Shown: positions 10,780 through 24,004 of the stretch, in pieces
Layout of the letters: the number at the start of each line of letters is the position of its first letter
Numbering within the stretch: the stretch's first letter is position 1
Assembly: GCA_038363925.1 (NCBI GenBank)
Contig: JAQQWL010000015.1
Location: forward strand, 2,046,001 to 2,110,000
Direction of reading: 5' to 3'
DNA from: Apiospora phragmitis
Taxonomy: Eukaryota; Ascomycota; Sordariomycetes; Amphisphaeriales; Apiosporaceae
DNA length: 64,000 nt
The notes under the pieces: generated by a model
Databases searched by the model: none
What the model was told of the DNA's origin: nothing
What the model saw: the letters and a program-made list of their open reading frames with translations, nothing else
Translations under genes and position numbers: made by a program

Positions 10780-13700
10780 TGAAGGGTGGATAAAGATGCC
10801 AGCCACGCAAGTTATCTACCCCAACGGTAGTTCGCTGTAGATGCTGCAGCAATCTTCGCCTCCGAACCGGAGCAGCGGTAACTCTTCAGCGGGTCTATAG
10901 CAGTCCAATCCCGTCGCCGAACCCGACGTCAACCGTAAGAAGGGTCGCGACACACGACATACGAGTTTCTGCCCGTTGACGCCCGTTGACGCCGGAATCG
11001 ACCAGTCATTCGGAGACTGGGGCATAAGCAGCCACTTCTCTGCCACACACAGCCACGTGGGGCGTGGGACAGGTATAAGCCACTTTGAACAGGGAGCCTG
11101 TCATTGGCAGACCTATCTCATCTTTGGCTCAGCACTCGTCAATCGCTCTGCCTCTGGAGATCAGCGAGATGGACTAGAGAATGGAAGGGACATGAGGAAA
11201 AGGGGCAAAGCCAATGGCCTCATTGACTTCTCAATGAAGCAAGGATGGAAGGAAAGAGAGCTGAGTTGCTTGAACTTCCATTGAAGCAGTCGCCCATACC
11301 GGCGACACCATTGCAAGGGGCTTCAATTATGAGTGCACGCGCTGTGCAAGCAAAAAGCACAGGAATCTGAGATTTGAAATTGAAGCTGGACAGCCTTGGC
11401 GTCCAATTGATCAATGCAGTCTTCATTTTCTGAGTTTTGAACGCGGGCAGGAAGGAAAACTCTTCATCAATGCCAGGGGGGACCGGGGGGGGGGGGAAGG
11501 GGGCTTGAAGCGAGGGGTGCTGACGCCGATCAGTCTTCCGCATTTGATGAGCAGAGCCTACTTCTTCATCTTCACTTTCTTCCAATGCGAACATTGACTT
11601 TGAATCATGCAGACTTGGTACCATTCGTTTCTCCGAGTCAGTTCTTAGTCTTTGGCAGTCGTTTGGTGCATCTGGCCATAACAAGATGCAAGAAAGCCAG
11701 GGTCGAAAACAGCATCGCATCCTCCAAATGGTTAACGGACGCCAGCCGAAATAACAGTAACGGTGGCCGGGCGTACTGTCTTGTCCCATTGCATCTTTCG
11801 CTTCATGACAGATCATATCCAAGGGTACGAGCACGCTACAGACGATGACATGAATACCTAAAGGGCTATGGGATTGTACTAGGTACATACCTACTCTACT
11901 GTCTGGAGACTACACGGCCGTGAAGATGCGGCCTCGAGGTCGGTTCGAGCAGATTCCTACGTGTCGCTGATCTAGTATAAAAGAGGGCAGATAGCGCACT
12001 GAATCGTGAGGATCGGTTTCTCTCCTGAAAGGTTACTTATGGTTCCCCGCAAGTCTTCTGTGTGAATCTTAGACAGGCCTTCACCCTCCTGTGAGTGACG
12101 ACCATCTTCTGCTGTTACCGGGGCCTCGGGAAAGCCACCAACGGCTCCTTGAGAGTCAATTGCTGACCACAAATCTAGACCCTCCAGTCCACATCACCTG
12201 AAAGTTTCGTGCCTCGCATTCGTTTACAAGGAACCTCATTTACATGCTCTCTACATCCATTCGGTGCACTACATCAAAGTTCGGCGATGGGTTCAGGCGG
12301 TCTAAAAGAACGAAGGGGATGCCAAATCAGAAATTAAGCTCTGGGCACGAGCCCAAAGGAAGGCGTCGAACAGCGGACAAACCGACCAGCCGAGAAACTG
12401 ATTTGAAGGATAAGGGAAAGGGACGCCAAGGTCACGGTCAAGGTCAAGGTGAAGGAGCTGATAATAGTTCTGCGACCCGAGAAAATAGGCCACTACCTAG
12501 TACGAATGGGTCTCGAAAGGGCAACAGCATGGCTCTAAAAGAATCACTGGGGGTATGGTTGGCAGCAAGATAGCTTGTACCTGTCATTGACTGTTAGCAA
12601 CGCCAGTACCAAGTTACCTCCTCCTGTCTGTATGCCCTATTCCACTATGCCTTGGCGTACTTCTGTCCCGTGTATTCTGTGTATCTTGTCTTGTGTACCT
12701 GGTCGATGTTGATTGTCCTCAACAACCTTGCCCCATCCCTTGTCATTTCAACCACAGTCTTCCAGCGTAGGATCGTTCCCCCTGCCAGGTCAGCTCTTGA
12801 TAAGCACCATTCCTGTCGCGGCACTTGTAAGCCCCTAGGTACCACCTCAGCATAGCTCGCGCCGCACACTGACATACCTGAGACGCAGATCCCCAGATTG
12901 AAGTACGGGAAAGAACGGCTCGCCTCTTGGCCAACTGGCATGCCCCTAAGTTTTAACATCACGAACGACTTTCCTCTCTCCCTCGAGCGAATATGCACAG
13001 CAACCTTGCAAGTTCATGCATAGAAGCGCAGCCCAGGCTATGCCCGCGGAACTTTTTCCGGAGATACCTAGGAATACCTAGTCGACGCGATTCCTTTTTC
13101 ATGGACCGGGATCAAAGAGCCCTACGCAGTCCCTGCTCCTAGTCCTTCTACGACCGTTGGCAGTCAATGGACCACCCAGAATGCGACCGCTACATCCCCA
13201 AATCACCTTTTCGCCCGACGTTTTCAAGAAAATCACTTCTTGGCTCCATGTTGATGTCCACCATCCAATCAGAAGTGCATTGAATAGGGTAGGATGAAGC
13301 AATCATCCCTGCCGCCTGGCATCTTGTCTCCTTACCAGCAAGTACACCTCCAGCTGTAGGCCAAACACCTGCCAGGCTGGCTCGCGTAATGACCGAAATG
13401 GCACCTCTTCACGTTCTATTTTCGAGGTACACCGAAGTATTTCAAGTCTCGAAATCTTACCTCGCCTCCCGCAGTCATGATCTGAGGACGACCGCCAACC
13501 AAAACACTGCAATGGGACGGGTAAGCCTCCAGACGCACGCACAGGGCCATGAATACTACCTCGACCAGCGGACGTTCAAGATAAGGGGATCGGCTCTACC
13601 TGCCATTAGGCTGTCGTCGTTCGTTTCCTGAAACACAACCGGGCTATGAGGAGTATTGATTGGTGGTGGCCGGGAACCGAGCCCCGGGGTCTCAGACGAA

Positions 13701-15968
13701 CTCTCACTTCAAAGAGACCATTGGCTGAGAACTGCTCTAAACAACGTCGGTGGATGACTGACTCCATAAATTCCTCACCGGGAGCCTTATTTACACCGCG
13801 ATGGTCAGGGCATGAACAAGTGCCCGCCTAACGCGATGGATCGGTTATCAGGAGCCCGCAGGGAGGCAGAGAGCCGTGCCGTCTATGTAAGGGCATGGGT
13901 GCTACAGATCTCTCTCATGTGACCCCGTCTCCATGATGCCAACCGAAACAGAAGCGAGCGCCACCAATCTGCCGTTTCATTACTGAACAGGGTGGTCTGC
14001 CTTACCATCTACCCTATATTGACGAAATCATGACGCTGCTGGCTTCGCAGGGGCAACAGAAAATCCTTACCAGTTCTCGCATCGGAGCCCCTCCAATAAA
14101 AACTTGTGTCGTGAGGTATTGTTGTTCTCGAGACTCGTCCAGATTTCTACGCTTGTCGTAGAATCCGGCAAATGCTTCCAATAGGTTTCGCTCCTATTTT
14201 GTACATTGGTACGCGAAGTAGGCCCTGCCGCTCTCCGGTAACAGACATTTCCAAAAATGTACATGCGTGTTTGGTTATGCTGCATGTGTGTTGTTCTCTG
14301 TCCATTCTATTCGGGGGCTATGGTTGCTTCACTACGATTGCCCTCGGCCAGTAGTGGAAGAGGACCCTTTTACAGCAACTTTCAAACACATCGAGCGAAG
14401 CAAAGCCACCAATCTTTTGCCAGAAAGCTACACACAATTGTCATCATCTAATGATGCTCCCGCAATTTTGAACTTCCCAAGATCCAGCCTGTTGGGCCTC
14501 TCGATCTCGAAAAGCGATCTAAGGGGAACCGACTCTAATCCGCACCACACATAAACGTCTCCAGGAACGATCGATACTAGTAACTCGAGAACACCAGTTT
14601 TGCCTCTACAGAAGGGCCTGTATATTTTAGGAAAAGCATTCGTTCTTATCAGATGTCCTACGCCTTCAAAAGCATTGCGAGTCAGCCAGAAAGGTTCCTG
14701 GTGACCATTGCATCGCCGATTAACTCGTTAAGATCTTACGCGACCGCGCCTTGCCATCCCCCATCGCCGGGAGCAGGTCCCGGAACTGGTCTGGTGATCC
14801 CAGCCATTAGCCATAACGCTGTGTATACCTTACCTGCCTTTGCGAATCTACTTGATTGACCGAGAGTCGACGATGATTATCTGGGCCCACGACAGGTCCC
14901 CGATGCTTCCTACCATCACGCGCACGATATGTACACTAGTTGTGTTCCATATACGCTGCCGGGGCGTCCGCCGCGATTCATCTTACAACCGAAGCGACGC
15001 GCCTGCAAGCCCGAACGAAGAAATCATTGATATGAAAAAGGGGGCAGGAGGCAATCATTGCCGCCATCCCGTGCAACGCGGCGCGGCTGCTGGTCCATGT
15101 GTGTATCTACACTCATTACGTACCTAGTAGTGGGAAGGATTGCCGTAGGCATGACGGCCATCATGAGAAATGGGGGCAGCGTGCGCGAATGGCTCTGACA
15201 ATGCTCCTGCCAGAGGGACCACCATGAGTGACAACAGAGCTGACGACCATAACGTTGCCTGTGCTCATTGTTTCTCACCTGATTGCATAGATCTCCATCG
15301 TTTAGAGTCATACCAATGAATACTTGTCTCCCCCGCATCACGTTGCTGCTCCTGGCGGAACGACCTGTGTGTTGTGCGTCCGTAGTGTTTGATGGCATGC
15401 AGGATGTCATGCCATCAACACATCGGACGTACGAGCGCAACTGGTCATTTGCTTCGAATTCACCTTGCAATCAACTATGGCCATACCATACCGCTGTAAT
15501 ACTGTATTGCAACTTTGGCAGCAGTGACTGCCATGTATCTCGCATTGACTCAAGTTAAGCTAAAGATGTGATTCATCAACATTAAGGTTAGTGCCTCTGG
15601 TCCCTGGAGATCCCCTGAAGATCGTGGGGTGGGGACAAGGGACGTCCGCAGGTGGGACGTCCTTTGTGCGTGGGGCATATCTTGACAGAGACCCACTAGA
15701 GCTCGCTCGCGCCTCATGTGTTAGTAAGAACGAATCATCAGCCACAACAGCCCCCACTATGACACCACAGTCAACAACAGTCAGCACGATACTGGAGAAG
15801 ATTGAACACGTTTACGGTAGCTGCTGCAGGTAAGCGACGTACTAAGTAGACCCGCTCGCTGCGGTTCTCGACATTTCATACTTCGTCAACCACCCTCTAC
15901 CAACCAGTTTGCGCCTTTGGTATTTCTTGATTGGCATTGGCTTCGAAATACCCAGCGCCTCAGTCAAG
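10780..15968. other. Gene-poor region of about 5 kb
   Basis: I see no recognisable gene. The largest frame, 11220-11888 on the minus strand (222 codons), has no motif and a composition like translated noncoding DNA. A G12 homopolymer lies at 11485-11496. The last few hundred bases before 15969 are the probable STE24 promoter and leader. Confidence 0.45.
11485..11496 (+). repeat. G12 homopolymer
   Basis: Twelve consecutive G occur within a G-rich stretch. Long G or C runs are thus present in the assembly, which matters for the single-base frame breaks described elsewhere in the window. Confidence 0.9.
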
Positions 15969-17478
15969 ATGGATCTGCTCCAGGTAAGACAGCCTCGTCA
16001 ATCAATTGACAGCATTGCACCAGAACCAGAACTAACCCCCCGATTTGACAATAGCGCCTTTCGCAGATGCTGGACCGACCACTCTTTCCGTGGAAGAAGC
16101 TCATCACCGGCTTCTCCGTCGGCCAGTACCTCTTCGAAGAGTTCCTATCATGGCGACAGTACCAAGTGTTGAAGAAGACGAAGGTGCCCAAGGTCCTGGA
16201 GGCCGAGGTGTCCCAAGATGTCTACGATAAGAGTCAGGACTACGGACGCGCCAAGGCGCAGTTCGGCTTTGTGCGCGGCCTCTATGGCCAGCTGCAGAAT
16301 ATCGCCTTCATCCATTTCGACGTCCTCCCCAAGCTCTGGGCTTGGACTGGAAAGCTCCTCCTGAACATCGCCCCGGCCCGCTTTACCGGCGAGATCTCGC
16401 ACTCTATCGTCTTCGTCCTGTCCTTCATCCTGATCCAGCAAGCCCTGTCCCTGCCCACGTCCATCTACCACACCTTTGTTCTCGAGGAGAAGTTCGGCTT
16501 CAACAAGCAGACGCCCAAGCTCTTCATCACGGATATGCTCAAGTCGAACATGCTCGCCTTCATCATCGCCCCGCCTGTCCTCGCCGGTTTCCTCAGCATC
16601 GTGCAGAAGACTGGAAACCAGTTCTTCTACTACCTGTGGTTGTTTGTCGCTGGTCTCCAGGTCTTCATGATTACCGTCTACCCCATCACCATTCTACCTC
16701 TGTTCAACAAGCTCTCTCCCCTGGAAGATGGCAAGTTGAAGACCGATGTCGAATCCCTGGCCAAGAAGCTCAAGTTCCCCTGCAGGAGCTGTTCGTCATC
16801 GACGGCAGCAAGCGCAGTGCCCACAGCAACGCCTACTTCTTTGGCCTGCCCTGGAAGAAGCACATTGTCATCTATGATACCCTCATTGAGAAGAGCAAGT
16901 CGGAGGAGGTTACCGCTGTCCTGGCCCATGAGCTCGGTCACTGGAGTCTGGGCCATACCACCAGGCTGTTCGGTATCTCTCAGGTACGTTCATGCTTACT
17001 GAACTCTTGACTTGGAACCTGACAAACTGACACTTTTTAGATTCACGTCTTCTACATCTTCACGCTTTTCTCCGTCTTCATCAACAACGCCTCGCTCTAC
17101 CAGGATTTCGGTTTCGTCAAGGAACACCCCATTATCATCGGTTTCATCCTCTTCTCTGACGCCTTGGCGCCAATGGACACTGTCATCAAGCTGTTGATGA
17201 ACATCATTAGCAGACGCTTCGAGTTCCAAGCAGACGAGTTTGCACGCAAGCTCGGTTACCAGCAGGAGCTGGCTGCCTCTTTGATCAAGCTGCAGATCCA
17301 GAACCTCAGCACGATGGATGCCGACTGGATGTATGCTAGCTACCACTTCTCGCACCCCATCCTGTCCGAGAGACTGAAGGCGCTCAACTGGGCTCCCACC
17401 GGAAAGATCACCGAGGAGAAGTCGGAGGTGAAGTCGGAGGAGGCCGTTGCGGAGAAGGCTTCCGGAAGGGAGCTTTAA
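15969..17478 (+). CDS. STE24: CAAX prenyl protease 1 (Ste24, M48 metallopeptidase) with a one-base frame break
   Basis: Ste24 is an ER membrane zinc protease. It removes the C-terminal AAX tripeptide from farnesylated proteins and makes a further N-terminal cut in a-factor. Exons are 15969-15983 (MDLLQ), 16055-16983 and 17041-17478, with introns at 15984-16054 and 16984-17040. Several hydrophobic spans are visible, including VFVLSFILIQQALSL and the region after SNMLAFIIAPPVLAG. The catalytic HELGH motif falls in the C-terminal half, just before the second intron, and the third zinc ligand lies in EFQADEF. The frame breaks at 16777-16780: a C4 run before TGCAG should be C5 to continue into the ELFVIDGS segment. 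With one added base the exons total 1383 bases (460 residues), close to yeast Ste24 (453). I therefore regard the gene as functional and the break as a likely consensus error. Confidence 0.93.
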
Positions 17479-18053
17479 TCGAACACCGCGGTGTTTTATG
17501 AAGAATAGCGGTGCGGAGACGCCGTACTAGAGCCAGCCTCAATATGTGTATTGTTAGGAATTGTCCGGCGTTTGCCCATCTTGTCATGGGCAATTGAAAT
17601 AGTTGGGACGATGGTTGCATCCGGATGCCCCATAGATGGCGGAGTTGCCTCCTACCTTAAATCGGTTATGGGATAGCAACCGACATTGGTAGCGAAGGGC
17701 AGAACGACAGGCCTAGATGATATGGTCGTGATATTTCGGACTAGCTAAATGGCGTATCATGGATGCTTGCCATATGTGTTCACCCATGACGGCTAGATAG
17801 AACACCAGATGAGGCAATGTGCCATTTTTATTCCACGTAGCGCGTCATCATTGCATTCACACCTCATAGAATAAGCGGGCAACTGTACAATACGTGTCTA
17901 AGATTCTGTTCTTCACCCCTGGAAGTCGGGGACTTTCCATGTAGTTTCATGAGTATGTATATACACGTAAACCAGCCAATGCGCACACACTCTTAGTGAA
18001 TCGTGTCAGAGCAGTCATTCCTGTCTCAATTCACCCACCATCCATCAAACTGA
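17479..18053. other. Convergent intergenic region between STE24 and the small SAP-like gene
   Basis: This should hold the 3' untranslated regions of two converging genes. I see no repeat or further gene in it. Confidence 0.5.
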
Positions 18054-18448
18054 TCAGGGCATATGCCGCATGTTCGCCTTGACCCTCCCAGCAGCTGTTC
18101 CCTCGCATCACCCGACTGCGGATGGAGATCTCGCTTTTTGGTTTGGGCGTTTGCCCTCTCGTTAGCTCTGACAGGAAGGGGGAATAAAGTGACGACAGAG
18201 GAGACACAGAAATAAACTCACATTGGCCAACCACCTCCGCAACTCCTCACGCGTCCAGTCCTCGGGGTTGCCCTTGGGATCGCTCTCGGCAGGAACACAT
18301 CGGTTCCCCATATGACGTATGCGCTGGCAGCGGCGACTAAGGCGCCGAAGGCTGTTGGGTTGGGTGCGCGCACTGAGTTAGTTTTGGATTTCTGTCTGCT
18401 GCCAATATAGTGATATGTAAAGCAGAAGATGAAGAAAACGCGGGTCAT
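18054..18448 (-). CDS. Small conserved fungal protein: N-terminal hydrophobic segment and SAP/HeH-like C-terminus, two frame breaks
   Basis: The readable pieces are a hydrophobic N-terminal segment (FGALVAAASAYVIWG), then a segment ending in DPKGNPEDWTREELRRWL, then after an intron at 18134-18221 (donor GTGAGT, acceptor AAAAAG) a segment beginning RDLHPQSGDAREQLL and ending at the stop at 18054-18056. The second part resembles the Ish1/Msc1 or SAP-like helix-extended-helix motif (W-T-x-x-E-L-x-x-W-L). The hydrophobic segment suggests a small single-pass membrane protein. Two one-base losses are needed to join the frames, at about 18292-18293 and within 18083-18089. The 5' end is unresolved: an upstream exon with an ATG near 18503 is possible, but its frame reaches a stop at the donor. 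Function unknown. Confidence 0.6.
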
Positions 18449-19104
18449 GTGAAGACCATACCTAGAAAGGCGTTCTATAATACCGACGAGTAAAGTTAGC
18501 CATGGTCGGTCTTAGAAAAGAACCTGAGGACTTTATATTCGAGCGGGCAACGACTCTCTATAGGTGGTGGGAGAGGGTGGTACGATTCAAATCTTAACTG
18601 ACCTTGCTGCGCATGGCATTGTCCATGGGAGTCATCTGTCCTTTCCTTTTCTTTACGCAGCAGTAGAGAGAACAGTTGGTTGAAAACTTGAATGATTGCA
18701 ACGGATTCTGGAAAAGACAGAAAAAGTTTTAATTGTATGTAAAATGAATTGATGAAGTGGTGATGATGCGAAACAGAGATGTGGCAACTGACGCGGCCTC
18801 TAGGCCACCATCTCAATTGCCCCTCCATTACGGAGACTGACCGTGTGATTGATTGCTGCTGGCCTTAACTTTCAGCCGAACCACCATTCAACAACTTCAT
18901 GTGTGTGAGTTATGAATGAAATGCAAATTCGAGATTGCATGATATCAATTACACATCAGTCACGAGAAGGAGCAAATATACGAGAACATGTCCACTACTG
19001 AGATTCACACATACTTGGTTTCTTCTTTACTTAGTTCTTAGGATTGGTGCCTCTAATAAATTGAGTGAATACAAGACTATAATAAACCAAATCGTCTATG
19101 CGAC
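18449..19104. other. Intergenic region between the small SAP-like gene and the helicase gene
   Basis: This probably holds the helicase 3' region and the promoter of the small downstream gene. I see no further feature. Confidence 0.45.
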
Positions 19105-22100
19105 TTACGCATCCAAACCGTCTAGCTCTATGAGTTTGGTCACTATCTTAATGACCTCGTTTTCATGCACATCTGTCTGCGGGTTGTTGACCTTCAACGC
19201 AATCATGTTGTCAACCATACCGCGGAGCCTGGAAACCAACACACCAATTCTTGCCCATCCACGTAACCTGATAAGACAAACGTTAGCGATGAGATTCATA
19301 TTGGTTTTGGGGTTTGAGAGTGGGTTTCGGGTGATAACATACCTGAGCCAGCCATCGACAACCAATCCTCTACCCATGGTATCGAGCTCAATAGTCCCAG
19401 AGAAGAGGAGGAGGGTAAACGCATTGAAAGCTGTAGTAGTAGATAGATAGATGTTAGCATTCTTCTTACTTATAGGGTTGATTGATTCACAAGTAAAAAA
19501 GAAAGAGAAGAAAAAGTAAAGAGAGAACAACTCACGAGTCAAGTCCCGCACAAAGATCTTGCTCGTCGAGATCAGGGTAAAGTACGACACGAACGCGGCG
19601 TTGCCCGCGAACCCCTGGTGGTCGAACAGCGTGCTGCTGGGGTGGATGAAGACGCGCCCGTTCTCCTGCGTGAAGTACCGGATCGTCTTGGCCTCCGGGT
19701 CGAGCTCCACCGCGCCCGCCATCGAGGCCGCGAACTTCTTGTCCGGGAACTGGATGCGTGCGATCTGCGGCGCGAACGCCGACGCCGTCAGCGCCCGGAT
19801 CAGGGACATGGACGACGCCGAGGCCGCCGCCGCGATGGAGCCGGCGCCACCACGGCCGCCTCCTCCTCCTTGGCTTCGGTTAAAGACCGAAGGGGATGCG
19901 ATGCCCATCTCGACCAGTGCGGAGTAGAACTGCGTCCGTGTCGCGGCGATGTCCGAGAGCGTGTTGTAGGAAAGGAAGTTCTCGTCGCAGTAGCTCCGCA
20001 CCTGTCGCTGCGGCAGCCTCTCATCCATCATCGCGCTCCACTGCTGGAAGCCTCGAAGGTCCGTCAGGAGGTCACCGTCGCCCTTGGCGAACCGCATGCG
20101 CGCCTCCTTGGCTAGGTCTCGTTTGTCCGGCGGGGAGAGGAAGGGGCTCTTGGTGCTCAGGATAGCCGCAATGGTGACAGCTTCGTCCAGGCATCCAAAG
20201 ATAGATCCGTAAACCATCAGCTTGCCACATCTCAGGTCGGCAGGGATCATAGCCAACTGCTGACCGAGCGACGTAAGCTCCTCGCCATCGAGGGCACCCA
20301 TTCTCTGCAGCAGCTTGATGGCGCCCTCCACTGCCGACGTCGTGGGGGGTGTGGGTGTTCTTGCTAAGAAGCCGGCCACGTCGGTCGTACCCATGGCTCG
20401 CACAGATAAACAGAGCTGTTCGAGAGCGACACGCCGAATTTCAGGTTCTGGCCGCTCCGCCATCTGCTGCTCTAGCTTTGCCGTGTACATCTTGTAGCAT
20501 ATTCCAGCCTGCACACGGCCAGCACGACCACGCCTCTGCTTGCACGCTGCCCGTGAAGCCCAGGTCTCTTCCAGCTTGCGCATATTGTTCTGCGGGTCGT
20601 AGCTCGTCTCCTTGACCCTGCCCGTATCGATGACGGCAACGATATCGTCGATGGTAATAGACGTCTCGGCCACGTTGGTGGCGACCACGACTTTACGCTT
20701 CCCAGGGGGAGGGCTGGTGAAGACTCGCCGTTGCTCTCGTGTGTCTAGTGATGCGTGTAGCGGCAGCACGTGCAGAGACGATACGGCCCTGAGCTCGTTC
20801 ACTGTCCTATTGATCTCGGCGACACCGGGAAGGAAGATCAAGATGCCACCCTTCTTGTTGCTGTCGTACAAAGACGCATCGATTGCCTTTGTCGTCTCTG
20901 CTAGCAAGGAGTAGTTAATACGAGAGCCTAGTTTCTGGATAATCTTGTTGACCGGGTCAGTAGACTTGTCCGAATCAACCGGAGTATCGTCGTAGTATCG
21001 ATCGTATCCCAAGTTGAAGTCCGTCATGCGTATGATATCGTCTAGATAGTAGTCGTCCACGGGAAATGTTCTGCCACTAATCTCGACCAAACCGACTCCG
21101 AGGCCCTCGGACGTGAAGTAATCCCTGAATGTCGCCGCATCCAGAGTGGCACTCATGAGGATCAGCTTGAGATCTCTTCGGCGCTTCAGCACGTCCCTGA
21201 TGATAGACAACAGGAAGTCGGTGTCCAGACTGCGTTCGTGAACCTCGTCGATCACGACGTGAGTGACATCAGCAAGTGAAGCGATGACATCTTCGGTCCG
21301 TCCGCCTGAAGTCTGTAGACGTCTCAGCAGAACACCAGTGGTGACAAAGGTGACCCTGGTCTGAGCGCTGGACTTGTGTTCTCCTCTGATTGAATAACCA
21401 ACTTCTTCTCCGATCTTGTAGCACCGCTCCTCGCTCACGCGGTCCGCAAGGCCCAGAGCAGAGATACGGCGGGGCTGGGTACATATGATGTTCGCTACAT
21501 TGCCATAACCCTTGCTGTAAAGATCGTCCAAGACGAACTGGACAGACTGGGTTGATTTACCACTACCAGTCTCGCCAGCAATGATAGTCACCTGGTTGTC
21601 CAACACCATCCTGACGACAGTGTCTTTGACTTGCCAAGCTGGCAGTTTCTGCCGTTGTGCTAACATTTTTTTGACGTCTGGCTCCTCTTGCCTTCTCTGC
21701 CACGACTCTTTGCTCCTGGGGTCGGTTATCCATTTCAGGGGTTTCGGGTGCCTGGCCGTCTTGCGACGCAAAATGACCGTCCGAACCTCCGATGCGGTCG
21801 AAGCCACCCCTGAAATCTCCTTGAGCTTGCCAGGCCGCTGGATGATGTCGTTAATGTTCTGCTGGACCCAGTCCACCACGAAGTAGATCTTCATGGGCTC
21901 GCCGCCCAACGACTCTCTGACATAGGAGAGGGTCTTCTTTATGATGCTGAGTTTGATATAGGACGGTAGCTCTGATACCATTGCGACTATCACCTCGGTG
22001 GGATATCGAGCAGACCTGCGTACTTGGATTGCCGTAGCAATGTTCTTGTTTGGCCCGTTCTCGACAGATTCGATGGCGATTTGGCAGACATTGTCGGATA

Positions 22101-23539
22101 TGCGTTTGTATTGCTCGCCAAGTACAGATTCGAGACTCTCCATCTCTTCCTCCCAGCATTCCTCGGGTGTGCCCAGAATAAGCGGCTCTTCTGGGGACCC
22201 AGGGAGGTTTGCAGCGCCATCGCCACTCGCTAGAAGGATGGCCTGCAACGCCTCTGCAGTCGCATCCTCGTCGCCGCCGTTGTCATTGTAGACTTTTCTG
22301 CAGAGCTCGATAGAGTATCCGGACTCGGAAAGCCGTTTTATCGCTGCTTCCCGCTTCAGGTCGGATGTGGCAGCTACTGACACGCCAGCGCTGTAGTTCC
22401 CAGGGAGCGCCCACTTGGGTAGGTCATCCTCTGGTACGTGGATCAGCAGCCATTCCAGGGTTTCCTCCCGGTCCTTGCATTCTTCCACTGCTTCCTCGAT
22501 GTGACTGGCCCTGAAACCCGAAGTCGTGAACTCCTTGATGATGCTCTGTTTCTGTGCCGCAGTCATCTTGACGCCGTGGGGGTTCCATATGACCTCTCGT
22601 CGCAGTAAATCCTCAAGCCGCGAACGTGTCTTCCTGCCCATCTCGATCTTGGGAACCGTGGTCCAACCTTTCATCGGGTTAGAGCCACCGCCTCCGGAGC
22701 TGCCGGCCGCGTTGCTTCTGAGGACCAGCCCAGTAGCGCCAGGCATGTTCCTGGCCTTCTCCTTGATCGCCTCCTGCTCCTTGCGCTTCTTCTCCTTGGC
22801 CACCTTGTCGTCCTCACGCTGCTTCTGGGTGGCGAAGGGGTCAGCATCGTACATCCAGCCCTTGCCCTCGGCCACGTCCTCTTTCTTGAGCGCCCCGAAC
22901 TCCTTCCACAAGTCCCGGTAGTCTGGGGGCAGCGTGGTGTGGATGTTCTTCATGCTGCACACACGAAACAGGGCATACGTGGCGGCAGCATGACGGGCCT
23001 CCAGTGCCGTCTCCCGCGTGACAAGATGCTTGTGTGTGGGTGGCAGCTTGAAAGGCGGCAGCGTCTGCATCTCTTGAGTTTTGGGGTGCTTGGCACGCAA
23101 AGTCACGAAGCAAGAGTAGCCATCCGCGCTTTTGTTCATCTGAGACACAAAATCAATATATTAACTATCCGGTACATCTAAGCAGCACCTTCTTCGGGAT
23201 TCTCACATTGTCATAACTGGGCTTATCCCATTTCTGCTTCTGACAGTGCTCTGAGAGGAGATTCACTGGCAGCTTCCCCGTCCAGCTGGAACCACCGATG
23301 ATCTGTTTCACGGTAGGCTTCGGAGGGCCAGCCTGTTCTGCTTCCAAAGGGGCTGGTTTGGCCGGGTTAGGGCGTTTGGGCTTGGGGTCTTTGGTAGAGT
23401 TTGTGAAGATGATGAAATCATCCTCTTTGGGGGGTTTTGGGGCCTTGGGGGCAGCCGGGGCCTTTGCCGACTTTTTGGAAGCAGCGCTCGACGCCGCTGC
23501 CCCTGAAGAGGTAGACTTTTCCTTGCCCTTTTTCACCAT
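19105..23539 (-). CDS. DEAH-box RNA helicase of the DHX57/YLR419W type, 1395 residues
   Basis: This is a putative ATP-dependent RNA helicase of the DHX29/DHX36/DHX57 branch. Exons are 23207-23539, 19536-23139, 19343-19430 and 19105-19267; the introns are 67, 105 and 75 bases, and the exon sum is an exact multiple of three. Order of parts: a Lys/Ala/Pro-rich N-terminus; two UBA-like helical segments (around IIKEFTTSGFRASHIEEA and AIKRLSESGYSIELC); an RWD-like region starting near EECWEEEMESLESVLGEQY; motif I GETGSGKST; motif II DEVH; motif III SAT; motif VI near QRRGRAGR; then the helicase-associated and OB regions. The N-terminal intron starts at a GTGAGA donor directly after SYDN and joins to MNKSADGYS. 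Both C-terminal introns are in frame and stop-free, so unspliced RNA would still encode a full-length protein with insertions. The frame is intact over 4.4 kb. Confidence 0.93.
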
Positions 23540-24004
23540 TGTGAAGGCAATTGGTGAGAAGGGTGTATGAAAGTAAAAAAGTGATGCGCGGTTGTTGTTG
23601 CGTTGTCATTCTCAATCTTCAATGTGTAGAGGTTTCCAGTGAGGTCAAGTAAAACCGGGGTTTTCCTACGCTAAGCCACAGTATCAATAAACTTAATGAC
23701 ACTACCGCGGTGCCACAAGCGACAAGCTACAGGGCGTCTCCGGGCAATGGGCAAGGCCTTTTGGGGACGTATACGCCCTCAAAATACAGTGTGCACAGTT
23801 GGTCAGAAGCTACGCGCATGGTCTTTCTCTTCTAAGCCCTGCGTCATATCATCTCATCGTCTGCAGCATGAATGTGCTTGCTCATACTCATCGAACAAAC
23901 CATTGACGACCTCTCTTTACATACCTTGTTCGCCTATGTAGCACCTTCCTCCGATAGATCCTCTCCGCATCTTCAACCACTGAAATTCAGATTACATCAT
24001 CATC
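23540..24004. promoter_or_regulatory. Divergent promoter region between the helicase and HNT3
   Basis: The two start codons face away from each other across 465 bases, so both promoters must lie here or overlap. I see pyrimidine-rich stretches near the HNT3 start but no clear TATA box or named operator. Confidence 0.5.

Noticed and set aside
11220..11888. Minus-strand open frame of 222 codons
   Set aside because: There is no domain, no conserved motif and a composition like translated noncoding DNA, with a G12 run in it. Length alone is not enough in a 64 kb window.
23140..23206. A separate upstream protein of 124 codons before the helicase
   Set aside because: Splicing at the GTGAGA donor joins its N-terminus directly to the helicase in frame, so it is the first exon.
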